This document shows positions 16,833-23,454 of a stretch of DNA of 41,094 nucleotides, in pieces; the stretch's first letter is position 1; each line of letters begins with the position of its first letter. Both the position numbers and the translations under genes were made by a program. This DNA is from Sphingomonadales bacterium UBA2369. GTDB lineage: Bacteria > Pseudomonadota > Alphaproteobacteria > Sphingomonadales > Sphingomonadaceae. The notes below the pieces were generated by a model that ran no database searches, was not told where the DNA came from, and saw nothing but the letters and a program-made list of their open reading frames with translations. The DNA lies in contig DDTH01000008.1 in assembly GCA_002344055.1 (NCBI GenBank), forward strand, positions 1 through 41,094. The letters run 5' to 3'.

Positions 16833-17202
16833 TCTGCCCGGACTCTCCCGACTCCGGTGAAATGCTCGATATCGCGCTAATCACAGCCGTCGCGTTAACG
16901 CGCTCAGTCGCGATTCCCCGCTCCAAAATATGCATCGCCGACGCGACCGCATCCCGCCATTCCATTCGCAAGCGAACTACCTCGGTCATCTTCGGAGAGA
17001 GGTCGAGCTTCTCCTGAGACCCCATATCATGAAGGCGCACCAGCTCGGGACCCAGTTGGACGCAGGCGAGTTCAACGTCACGTCCTAGGTCGAGAACAAA
17101 CATTCGATCTATAATAGCTCGTGAAAAGGTAGAATCGCGAACAAACTCGACCGCAACGTTGCTCTGAGATTCTTCAGCGTTTTCCAATGTGAAATCCGTC
17201 AT
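16807..17202 (-). CDS. unknown cassette protein 1
   Basis: The 131-residue protein is the promoter-proximal gene of the cassette. A beta-rich middle (FVLDLGRDVELACVQLGPELVRLHD) is followed by a helix with hydrophobic register (TEVVRLRMEWRDAVASAMHILERGIA). The C-terminal tail is flexible and Ser/Gly-rich (SPESGESGQSGGEASGG). No Cys-rich, catalytic or DNA-binding motif is clear. ATG 17202 follows a predicted promoter at 17230-17258. Codon use includes many AT-ending codons, unlike the flanking genes, which points to acquisition by transfer. Confidence 0.65.
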   Translation of the reverse strand: MTDFTLENAEESQSNVAVEFVRDSTFSRAIIDRMFVLDLGRDVELACVQLGPELVRLHDMGSQEKLDLSPKMTEVVRLRMEWRDAVASAMHILERGIATERVNATAVISAISSISPESGESGQSGGEASGG

Positions 17203-17229
17203 GATGATTAGCCAAATTAGCTATCCAAC

Positions 17230-17258
17230 CACATAGTGAGAATGTCCGCAGCCGCCAA
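17230..17258 (-). promoter_or_regulatory. predicted sigma-70-type promoter of the unknown cassette
   Basis: On the minus strand TTGGCG (17253-17258) and TATGTG (17230-17235) are separated by 17 bases, about 28 bases before ATG 17202. The match to TTGACA/TATAAT is partial (four and three positions), so this rests mainly on spacing and placement. Confidence 0.35.
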
Positions 17259-17291
17259 TGCCCTGACATCAATCTGCGAAATCGAACAAAA

Positions 17292-17680
17292 ATGCTCACC
17301 ATCACCCCCCTCTCCCCCGCGCCATCGAGATCGTCGCGTCCGGCCATTTCACCGCGGCGGAGGTCGCCCCGGCGCTCGATCGCATGGGTGAATTGCTCAA
17401 CGAGATGCCACGGCTCGACATCCTCGCCGACGTGCGCGGCTCGCCCTCCATCGCTTTGTCGGTGATTGGCGAGGAGCTGAAGCGCCTCCCTGTTGTCTTC
17501 CGCCTGATCCGGCAGGTCGAACGCGTCGCGATCGTCGCGGACGCGCAGTGGGTCCGCGTCGCCAGCCGCATCGAAGGCGCGCTCATCCCCGGTCTGCATT
17601 ACGAAGTCTATGAGCGCAGCGAGGAAGCCCACGCCCGCGCCTGGGCTTTGCGCCAGACCGACCAGCCCCGCCCCGCCTGA
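17292..17680 (+). pseudogene. SpoIIAA/STAS-like protein gene with a one-base frameshift
   Basis: ATG 17292 reads MLTITPLSP and then leaves the frame. From about 17321 a second frame continues as AIEIVASGHFTAAEVAPALDRMGELL and runs to TGA 17678-17680, giving the typical SpoIIAA-like (pfam11964 type) fold with LDILADVRG, VERVAIVADAQWVR and HYEVYERSEEAHARAWA. The second frame has no ATG, GTG or TTG between its upstream stop (17264) and ATG 17384. Restoring one base in the C-run at about 17311-17320 would join the two frames as SPxAIEI. So either a real one-base deletion or a sequencing error has split the gene; a shortened 98-residue protein could still start at 17384. The role of intact relatives is unclear, with proposals around membrane-associated signalling. 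Confidence 0.7.
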
Positions 17681-17707
17681 TCCCAGGCCAGAGCCGAACC
17701 GAAGTCC

Positions 17708-18376
17708 TCAAGCCGACTTGCGGCCCTTCTTCGCGTCCGCCGGTCCCGCCTTCAGCGCCGCCAGCCGCGCCTCGATCTCCTCGTCGCGGCGGGCCGCGCG
17801 GATTTCCTGCACCTCGGCATCCGATGCCGCCTCGACCAGCCCCGGCGACACGCCGGAGGCCTGCACCGCCCGGTCGAACGCCGCCTCGGCGCGCTGCACC
17901 TTGCGGTCGTCATAGCCCTTCGCCGGTGCCGCCGGCCGCGCAGCATCCACCGCTTTCTGCTCGCGCACCATGTCGGCATGGCGCGCCTTCAATTCGTCGA
18001 TGCTGGTCTGCAGCTGCTTGGCCTCATCGTCGGCCGCGGCCTGCTCCGCCGCCAGCCGCTTGCGCTCTTCCTCCAGATCCATCTGCCGGACCACAGCCGC
18101 CCGGCCCAGATCGTCGCGGCCCTTGTCCAGGGCATAACGCGCATCGCGGACCAGTTCGTTCACCTGATCGCGGATCGCCGCCTGCTGCAGGCCGGACTGG
18201 ACCGACCGCGCCTTCGCCGCATCCTGGCGCTTCTGGAGCTTGTCGACCGCCTGCTCGACCTCGCGCACCGCGCGGCGCATCATGCCGCTGCTGTTCAGCC
18301 GCTCGGCCGCGCCGGTCGCGCTTTCCAGCCCGGCCGAAACCACCCTTTGCATGCGCTTGAAGATCGGCTCGGACAT
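17708..18376 (-). CDS. PspA/IM30-family coiled-coil protein
   Basis: The 222-residue protein is almost entirely helical and charged. It starts MSEPIFKRMQRVVSAGLESA, with the long coiled-coil hairpin (about residues 25-150) typical of PspA/IM30, including AVREVEQAVDKLQKRQDAAKA and RQMDLEEERKRLAAEQAAADDEAKQL. The C-terminal part (ASDAEVQEIRAARRDEEIEARLAALKA) is the usual PspA tail. Such proteins coat the inner face of the membrane and protect it under stress. No pspBC or pspF lies nearby, and I could not find a convincing sigma-54 promoter. ATG 18376 has GGGGAG seven bases upstream. Confidence 0.83.
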   Translation of the reverse strand: MSEPIFKRMQRVVSAGLESATGAAERLNSSGMMRRAVREVEQAVDKLQKRQDAAKARSVQSGLQQAAIRDQVNELVRDARYALDKGRDDLGRAAVVRQMDLEEERKRLAAEQAAADDEAKQLQTSIDELKARHADMVREQKAVDAARPAAPAKGYDDRKVQRAEAAFDRAVQASGVSPGLVEAASDAEVQEIRAARRDEEIEARLAALKAGPADAKKGRKSA

Positions 18377-18772
18377 TATACGCTCCCCCAACAGGCTGTC
18401 GGCACCATGTTACTCGGATATTGCCAAATGGTAAGGAAATTTGTTCGCGGAGATGGATAAATCTGATCCGGGCTAACCTGTTGCCTTTCCGGCAATTCGG
18501 ATCATCCGTCGGAAAAGCTCTTGACCAATATTCGCGCACTTCTGCGCCCTGCGCGATTAGCCTGAACGTCGGCCGCGCACCAGGTCGCGCAATCCATGCT
18601 ATGCTCATTCCGCCCGCATCACGCACGGCCGCAAAGGAGCAACGCCCTGATCTGGTGGAGCCGCGGCGATCGCAAGGCAATGCTGCTTGAGCGCGCGCAC
18701 GGCTCCAGCGACGACCGCCTCCTCGCCACCTGCACCTCCTCCGGCTCAGCCCGCCGACCCGCCTAAGCGGCC
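18377..18772. other. 396-base stretch between the PspA-like and Yip1-like genes
   Basis: The first 100 bases are AT-richer than the neighbourhood and probably hold the promoter of the PspA-like gene on the minus strand, though no clear -35/-10 pair stands out. The middle holds no gene I can support. The last part holds a possible 39-codon reading frame (18647-18766), listed separately. Confidence 0.5.
18647..18766 (+). CDS. possible 39-residue small protein with a CTG start
   Basis: A good Shine-Dalgarno sequence AAAGGAG (18633-18639) is placed seven bases before CTG 18647. The frame reads LIWWSRGDRKAMLLERAHG and runs to TAA 18764-18766; the first conventional start inside it is ATG 18680. 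Against it: CTG is rare as a start and the sequence resembles no known family. It is convergent with the Yip1-like gene, ending seven bases before that gene's stop. Confidence 0.2.
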   Translation: MIWWSRGDRKAMLLERAHGSSDDRLLATCTSSGSARRPA

Positions 18773-19441
18773 TCAGGTGAACAACGGCGAGATCGCGATC
18801 AGCGCCAGCAACGCCGCGACATAAGCCACGAAGGCGATCCCGAACGCGCGCCACCATCTCGTCGGCAGCCGCCGGGCCAGCCAGCGCGTCTGCACCACCA
18901 GATACCAGATGATCGTCGCCAGGATCATCGGCATCACCAGCAGCGGCATCCACGTCCACGCCGTGGTCGAAAGCGTCGCGCCCAGGCTGAACAGCAAGGC
19001 GAAAGGCGCGGTCGCATAACATTGCGCGAAGAAGGGCCGGCGCAGATTGTCGCGGTCCAGCTTGCGTCGCTGCGCCACCAGCACCGCCACCGCCATGGTC
19101 AGCGGGAAGATGGCGAAGCAGATCAGCCGCAGGATGATCAAATTCGTGTCGCTGTCGATCAGGATGGCAAGGCCATGCCGGTCCGCAATCATCGGGCTGT
19201 CGCCGATCAGCGCCAGCTCCACCCCATGCGCCAGCAACACGCTCAGCAGCAGGAAGAGCGGCGGCCCCAGCACATCCGTATATTGCTGGTCAGCGCGATC
19301 TTTCAGCTCGCTTTCGGCATAGTCCATCATCGTCACCGGACGCCGGACCGCGCGCCACAGGGTGACCGGATAAAAGATCACCCAGCTCATGACTTCGTAG
19401 AGAAGTTCGTCGAGCTGCTTGAACAGTTGCACCGGGTTCAT
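18773..19441 (-). CDS. Yip1-like multi-spanning membrane protein
   Basis: The 222-residue protein has an amphipathic N-terminus (LFKQLDELLYEVMSWVIFYPVTLWRAVRRP) and about four to five hydrophobic helices (around residues 61-77, 98-118, 138-160, 165-183 and 200-220). The layout, with a short soluble start and a C-terminal helical bundle, fits bacterial YIP1-family proteins, whose function is unknown. It is not coupled to a neighbour: the gene upstream on the other strand is the divergent lectin. Confidence 0.7.
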   Translation of the reverse strand: MNPVQLFKQLDELLYEVMSWVIFYPVTLWRAVRRPVTMMDYAESELKDRADQQYTDVLGPPLFLLLSVLLAHGVELALIGDSPMIADRHGLAILIDSDTNLIILRLICFAIFPLTMAVAVLVAQRRKLDRDNLRRPFFAQCYATAPFALLFSLGATLSTTAWTWMPLLVMPMILATIIWYLVVQTRWLARRLPTRWWRAFGIAFVAYVAALLALIAISPLFT

Positions 19442-19703
19442 TTCACCACCCTACGCCCCGCTCGCCGGGTGTCGAGACGCCACAGCCTGGCTTCGGCCTA
19501 ATGCCCATTGCGAACCAGTTGTGACGTATCGCCTCTCCAGGCGCTTGCAGCAACTCGCCTCGCCCTTCGCATGGGTCCCGCCGGCCGCCATTTTTCTTGG
19601 TTTTGCGCCAGTTTTTATGTGCCCGGTTCATTTCACGGACAGTCGATGGCGGCTAGTCCGAACCCACCGGCGCAGTCCATGCGCAAGGAAAAATGGGGTT
19701 CAC

Positions 19704-20204
19704 ATGCTTAGCAAACTTCGCCGCTTCGCGGCCACGGCAACTCTTGCATCCATCGCCTGGGCCGCCCCGGCGCTCGCGCAGGCGCCGCATTACCGGTTCA
19801 GCAATTTCCAGCTCGGCCTGAACGCGTCGATGGATGTCGGCGACATTGCCGGTCAGGCGCACAAGGTCGGCATGATGCTGCCCACCAGCCAGGCGAGCGG
19901 ACAATATTGGACGATCACGCCCGTCGGCGGCGGCTTCGTCCGCCTGTCCAACACCTTCACCGGTCCCAATCAATGCCTGGACGTGGCGGGCGACGGCGCG
20001 GTCTATATGGATGGCTGCGGCCGCCAGATCGGCCAGCGCTGGCGCATCGAGGGCGTGGTCGGCGGCGTCCGTCTGACCAATGCCTTCGCGGCCGGCCGCT
20101 GCCTCGATCTGTTCGCCGGTCCGAACCTGACCGTGCCGGCGCTCCTGCCCTGCGCGGGCACGCCCAGCCAGACCTGGATCGTGGCGCTGACCGGCACGCA
20201 ATAA
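19704..20204 (+). CDS. secreted ricin-type beta-trefoil lectin-like protein
   Basis: The 166-residue protein has a signal peptide (about residues 1-26, with a cut after ALAQA) followed by one beta-trefoil domain. The three QxW-type repeats are seen as GQYWTI, GQRWRI and SQTWIV, with CLDV and CLDLF in the sugar-binding positions. It lacks any attached catalytic domain. Likely exported to the periplasm or outside, where it could bind a carbohydrate. The ATG at 19704 fits the signal peptide; the longer upstream frame is noncoding. A perfect GC-rich hairpin follows at 20215. Confidence 0.83.
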   Translation: MLSKLRRFAATATLASIAWAAPALAQAPHYRFSNFQLGLNASMDVGDIAGQAHKVGMMLPTSQASGQYWTITPVGGGFVRLSNTFTGPNQCLDVAGDGAVYMDGCGRQIGQRWRIEGVVGGVRLTNAFAAGRCLDLFAGPNLTVPALLPCAGTPSQTWIVALTGTQ

Positions 20205-20214
20205 GCCGCTTTCC

Positions 20215-20243
20215 GCCGGGGCCGGTCGAAAGCCGGCCCCGGC
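20215..20243 (+). terminator. GC-rich hairpin after the lectin gene
   Basis: An 11-base-pair perfect stem (GCCGGGGCCGG, 20215-20225, and CCGGCCCCGGC, 20233-20243) encloses a seven-base loop, ten bases after the lectin stop codon. No T-run follows, so if it ends transcription it does so without the usual U-tract, or it protects the 3' end of the transcript. Confidence 0.5.
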
Positions 20244-20453
20244 ACGCCGTCGATCCGTCAGCCACGCGGCATTTTCCTACAGGATCGCAAGCTGATAAAA
20301 GGCGCGAATGACATCGCCCGTGCGCCTTTCCCGATTTCCCTGCGCCCCTGGCGTGCGCCCGATCCACCGAGCGTCCGCCGCGCGTCGCGTCGCGTCGCCA
20401 TTGAAATTCCGCCGCACAGGGTGTCAACTTTGTCAGCTTCCGCGGGCGCGGCC

Positions 20454-20966
20454 ATGAGCGTCGCCTTCCGCCGCGAATCCGATGACGAGCATCTGGAACC
20501 GAAGTTCGAACTGCCGATCCCGCCCGGCCCGAACCTCGTCACGCTGCGCGGTCTCGCGCTGATCACGGCAAAGGTGGAGACTCTGGAGGCGGACCTGGCC
20601 GCGATGGGCGACGTTCCCGCCGGTCCCCAGGTAGCGAAGACACAGGAAGGCGCCAGGGCCGAGGCACTGCGCCGCGACCTGCGCTACTGGCGCACCCGCC
20701 ACGCCACGGCCATACTGGCCGCGCCCCCGCCCGACGACGAAGCCGGCTTCGGCACTGCGGTAGCCTTCCGCCTCGGCGGCGCGGAACGGCGGATCGAGAT
20801 TGTCGGCCATGACGAGGCCGATCCGGACGCCGGCCGCATCGCCTTCACCGCCCCTCTCGCCCGCGCCTTGACCGGCGCCGCGGCCGGGGAGAGCGTCGAT
20901 TTCAACAATGTCGCCGACGCGATCGAACTGCTTTCGGTCGCACCGCTCGAACCCGGGGGAGAATGA
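20454..20966 (+). CDS. GreA/GreB-family C-terminal domain protein
   Basis: The 170-residue protein has a Gre-factor C-terminal domain (about residues 95-165: FGTAVAFRLGG, IVGHDEADPDAGRIAFTAPLARALTGAAAGESVDF), the part that binds in the RNA polymerase secondary channel. The N-terminal part is a helical region without the obvious acidic tip of classical GreA, so cleavage stimulation is uncertain. I prefer ATG 20454 (MSVAFRRESDDEHLEPKFEL) to the GTG at 20421. Its stop overlaps the small helix-turn-helix gene by four bases. Confidence 0.8.
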   Translation: MSVAFRRESDDEHLEPKFELPIPPGPNLVTLRGLALITAKVETLEADLAAMGDVPAGPQVAKTQEGARAEALRRDLRYWRTRHATAILAAPPPDDEAGFGTAVAFRLGGAERRIEIVGHDEADPDAGRIAFTAPLARALTGAAAGESVDFNNVADAIELLSVAPLEPGGE

Positions 20967-21148
20967 TCATGGCCGAACGCTTCGAACGCCACCGCCAGCC
21001 CTGGAAATCCGAGGAGATCCAGAAACTCCACCTCCTCGCCGGCAAGGGCCAGTCGGTGAAGGCCATCGCCAAGGCCCTCACTCGCAGTGAGGAATCGGTC
21101 AAGGACCGCGCCAAGGCCGACGGGCTGAAGCTGGCGAAATTGCGGTGA
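20963..21148 (+). CDS. small SANT/Myb-like helix-turn-helix protein
   Basis: The 61-residue protein is built around W-K-S-E-E-I-Q-K-L and GQSVKAIAKALTRSEESVKDRAK, the pattern of one Myb/SANT-like three-helix DNA-binding unit (W..EE...L..L...G.S...IA..L.R...SV..RA). ATG 20963 overlaps the Gre-like stop (ATGA); ATG 20969, two codons later, is better spaced from GGGGGAG. A single such domain would need to dimerise or bind RNA polymerase or DNA with a partner. Coupling to a Gre-like factor suggests a joint transcription role, which is inference. Confidence 0.7.
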   Translation: MIMAERFERHRQPWKSEEIQKLHLLAGKGQSVKAIAKALTRSEESVKDRAKADGLKLAKLR

Positions 21149-21175
21149 GGTTTAGACACCTGCCCTCTCCCAACC

Positions 21176-21263
21176 CCGTCCAGGCTGAGCTTGTCGAAGC
21201 CCTGCCCTTCTTAGTGCGGCACGAAGAAGGGACAGTCCTTCGACAAGCTCAGGACAAGCGGGA
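21176..21263. repeat. palindromic repeat, family B, copy 2
   Basis: Arms CTGAGCTTGTCGAAG (21185-21199) and CTTCGACAAGCTCAG (21238-21252) are perfect, and an inner stem CCCTTCTT/AAGAAGGG lies between them. It sits between the helix-turn-helix gene and the YaiI gene, both on the plus strand. Confidence 0.88.
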
Positions 21264-21284
21264 CTTGTTTGGCGAGGCAGTTTG

Positions 21285-21737
21285 ATGCCCAAAATCCTCG
21301 TCGATGCCGATGCCTGCCCGGTGAAGGACGAAATCTACAAGGTCGCCTGGCGGCACGAGGTGCCGGTCGCGGTGGTGAGCAATCAGCGCATCCGCATCCC
21401 CGATCACCCGTTGATCGAGCGCGTCACCGTCTCCGACGCCTTCGACGCCGCCGACGACTGGATCGCCGAAGCCTCCGGCCCCGCCACCATCGTCATCACC
21501 GCCGACATCCTCCTCGCCGACCGCGCGCTGAAAGCCGGCGCCACCGTCATCGCCCCGACCGGCAAGCCCTTCACCACCGCCTCGATCGGCGGCGCGATCG
21601 CCACCCGCGCGATCATGGCCGATCTGCGCGCCGGCATCGGCAACACCGGCGGCCCCGCCCCATTCTCGAAAGCCGACCGCTCCCGCTTTCTCTCCGCGCT
21701 CGACGACGCGCTCGTCCGCCTGAAGCGCGCTCGATGA
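21285..21737 (+). CDS. UPF0178 (YaiI/YqxD) family protein
   Basis: The 150-residue cytoplasmic protein belongs to the DUF188/UPF0178 family. It starts KILVDADACPVKDEIYKVA and contains TADILLADRALKAGATVIAPTGKPFT and GIGNTGGPAPFSKADRSRF, all strongly conserved in the family. The NYN/PIN-like acidic start (DADACP) suggests a metal-dependent nuclease fold, but no activity has been established that I know of. ATG 21285 is preferred over the adjacent TTG; GAGG is upstream. Confidence 0.93.
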   Translation: MPKILVDADACPVKDEIYKVAWRHEVPVAVVSNQRIRIPDHPLIERVTVSDAFDAADDWIAEASGPATIVITADILLADRALKAGATVIAPTGKPFTTASIGGAIATRAIMADLRAGIGNTGGPAPFSKADRSRFLSALDDALVRLKRAR

Positions 21738-21933
21738 TCGCCCGCCATTGTCTTTTCGGCCCTCTTCGCCTATATCCCTCTCGCTGACGTCGCTGGCGAC
21801 GGGTCCCGATGCCTCCATTTCGCGAGGCCGCTTGTTTCCCCTTTCTTGGCTGACCGGCTCCGCGCCGCAAATTGTTGCGCGGGCGCATTCGGCGCGCTTT
21901 TGAAATGGCCGCGCCGCAGACAGGGAGCCAAAT

Positions 21934-22194
21934 ATGGCCAAGGAAGAGCTTCTCACCATCGAGGGCGAGATCGACGAGATCTACCCCGACGGCCGCTTCG
22001 GCGTGATGCTGGACAACCAGCATCGCATCATCGCCTACACTGCCGGCAAGATGCGGCGGTTCCGCATCCGCTCGGTGGTCGGCGACCGCGTCCATGTCGA
22101 GATGACGCCTTACGACCTCAGCAAGGGCCGCATCATTTTCCGCGAACGCACGCCGGGCGTAGGCCCGAGCCAGCGTCGCGCGTTCAAGCGATGA
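21934..22194 (+). CDS. infA: translation initiation factor IF-1 with extended C-terminus
   Basis: The protein has the S1-like OB fold of IF-1 (MAKEELLTIEGEIDEIYPDGRFGVMLDN, AYTAGKMRRFRIRSVVGDRVHVEMTPYDLSKGRIIFRE). IF-1 binds the ribosomal A site during initiation. The usual length is about 72 residues; this one has 86 because of a basic tail (RTPGVGPSQRRAFKR). CAGGGAG is spaced seven bases from ATG 21934. The gene is followed by a 50-residue gene and a strong terminator, so it forms a short transcription unit. Confidence 0.93.
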   Translation: MAKEELLTIEGEIDEIYPDGRFGVMLDNQHRIIAYTAGKMRRFRIRSVVGDRVHVEMTPYDLSKGRIIFRERTPGVGPSQRRAFKR

Positions 22195-22248
22195 CGCTCT
22201 TTTCGACGACAATATCGGGCGCGGAGGTTCCGCGTCCCAAGGACTGAC

Positions 22249-22401
22249 ATGAAACTGAATACCAATAGACGACCCAAATTGTTTCCGCCTCTCGCCCTCG
22301 TGAATTCGGCTCCGGCCGCCGGGCGTTCCTCTCCTTCCGCTCAGCATGGCGGCCTTTCGCCGCTGGAACTGCGCCGCATCGTCGCCGATCTGCTCGGCTG
22401 A
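22249..22401 (+). CDS. 50-residue small protein downstream of infA
   Basis: ATG 22249 has AAGGA six bases upstream (GGACTGAC before the start). The protein begins MKLNTNRRPKLFPPLALVN and ends GLSPLELRRIVADLLG before TGA 22399-22401. The first half is basic and Pro-rich, and the end is a short amphipathic helix. The clear ribosome binding site, placement between infA and an intrinsic terminator, and helical C-terminus make it a likely real gene. The family and role are unknown to me. Confidence 0.6.
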   Translation: MKLNTNRRPKLFPPLALVNSAPAAGRSSPSAQHGGLSPLELRRIVADLLG

Positions 22402-22410
22402 CCTCCAACC

Positions 22411-22439
22411 GACCCTCGCTCCGGCGGGGGTCTTTTTTT
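22411..22439 (+). terminator. intrinsic terminator after infA and the 50-residue gene
   Basis: A nine-base-pair stem (GACCCTCGC, 22411-22419, with GCGGGGGTC, 22424-22432, including one T-G pair) with loop TCCG is followed by seven T residues (22433-22439). Confidence 0.92.
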
Positions 22440-22532
22440 GGCGCGAACATTTCTTTGCCGCGCCGCAACATTGTTCGTCCTGAGCGGTTATCGCCAGGCC
22501 GCTTCTTCCAAGCTGCTGTTCAGGAGACCACC

Positions 22533-23402
22533 ATGCCCTACGCCACCGCCCGCGACGGGACGAAACTCTACGTCAAGGAAATGGGCCAGGGCCGCCCGGT
22601 CGTCCTGATCCATGGCTGGCCGCTCAATGCCGACAGCTGGGATGCGGTCGCGGTACCGCTGGCCGAGGCCGGCAATCGCGTCATCGCCTATGACCGCCGC
22701 GGCTTCGGCCGCTCCGATCAGCCGTGGGACGGCTATGATTACGATACTTTCGCCGACGATCTTCGTACGGTGCTCGAGGAGTTCGACCTCCGTGACAATG
22801 TGGCTCTGGTCGGCTTTTCGATGGGCGGCGGTGAAGTCGCCCGCTATCTCTCCCGCCATGGCGCGGACGGCATCGACCGGGTCGCCCTGATCGGGTCCAT
22901 CGTCCCCTACATGCTCAAGACGGACGACAATCCGGACGGCGTGCCGCAGGACGTGTTCGACGGCATGGAGAAGCAGATGCGCGATGATCGCGCCGCCTTC
23001 TTCCAGACCTTCTTCCGCTCCTTCTACGGCGTGGGCATGATCTCACAGCCGGTCAGCAATGCGGTGATCGAGCACAGCTTCCAGATGGCGATGCTGGCGG
23101 GCCTGCGTCCGACGCTCGCCGCCGCCGGAGCCTTCGCCTCGACCGACTTCCGCTCCGATCTCGCCGCGTTCAGCGTGCCGACTTTGATCATCCATGGCAC
23201 GGCCGACCAGACCGTGCCGATCGACACGTCCGCTCGCGCGGCTGCGCGCGGCATCCCGGGATCGACCTTGATCGAATATGACGGCTCGGCCCACGGCCTG
23301 ATCGAATCCGACCGCGAGCGGCTGACCAGCGATCTCCTCGCTTTCCTCGGCGGCGGCTCGGCCATGCCGCAGTTGGGCGCGACCCGCGAAACCGCCTATT
23401 GA
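22533..23402 (+). CDS. alpha/beta hydrolase (non-haem chloroperoxidase / arylesterase type)
   Basis: The 289-residue protein has the alpha/beta hydrolase fold. The oxyanion region is VLIHGWPLNADSW (about residues 24-36), the nucleophile Ser in GFSMGGGEV (about residues 95-103), the acid Asp in IHGTADQTVPID, and the His in GSAHGLIESD. The segment MEKQMRDDRAAFFQTFFRSFYG and the overall length match the cofactor-free haloperoxidase/esterase subgroup. The physiological substrate is unknown. CAGGAGACC precedes ATG 22533. Confidence 0.9.
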   Translation: MPYATARDGTKLYVKEMGQGRPVVLIHGWPLNADSWDAVAVPLAEAGNRVIAYDRRGFGRSDQPWDGYDYDTFADDLRTVLEEFDLRDNVALVGFSMGGGEVARYLSRHGADGIDRVALIGSIVPYMLKTDDNPDGVPQDVFDGMEKQMRDDRAAFFQTFFRSFYGVGMISQPVSNAVIEHSFQMAMLAGLRPTLAAAGAFASTDFRSDLAAFSVPTLIIHGTADQTVPIDTSARAAARGIPGSTLIEYDGSAHGLIESDRERLTSDLLAFLGGGSAMPQLGATRETAY

Positions 23403-23454
23403 TTGCATGCCGGGGAGCGTTGCGGCCCGTCACGCCGCGTCCTAAGCGCCGCTG

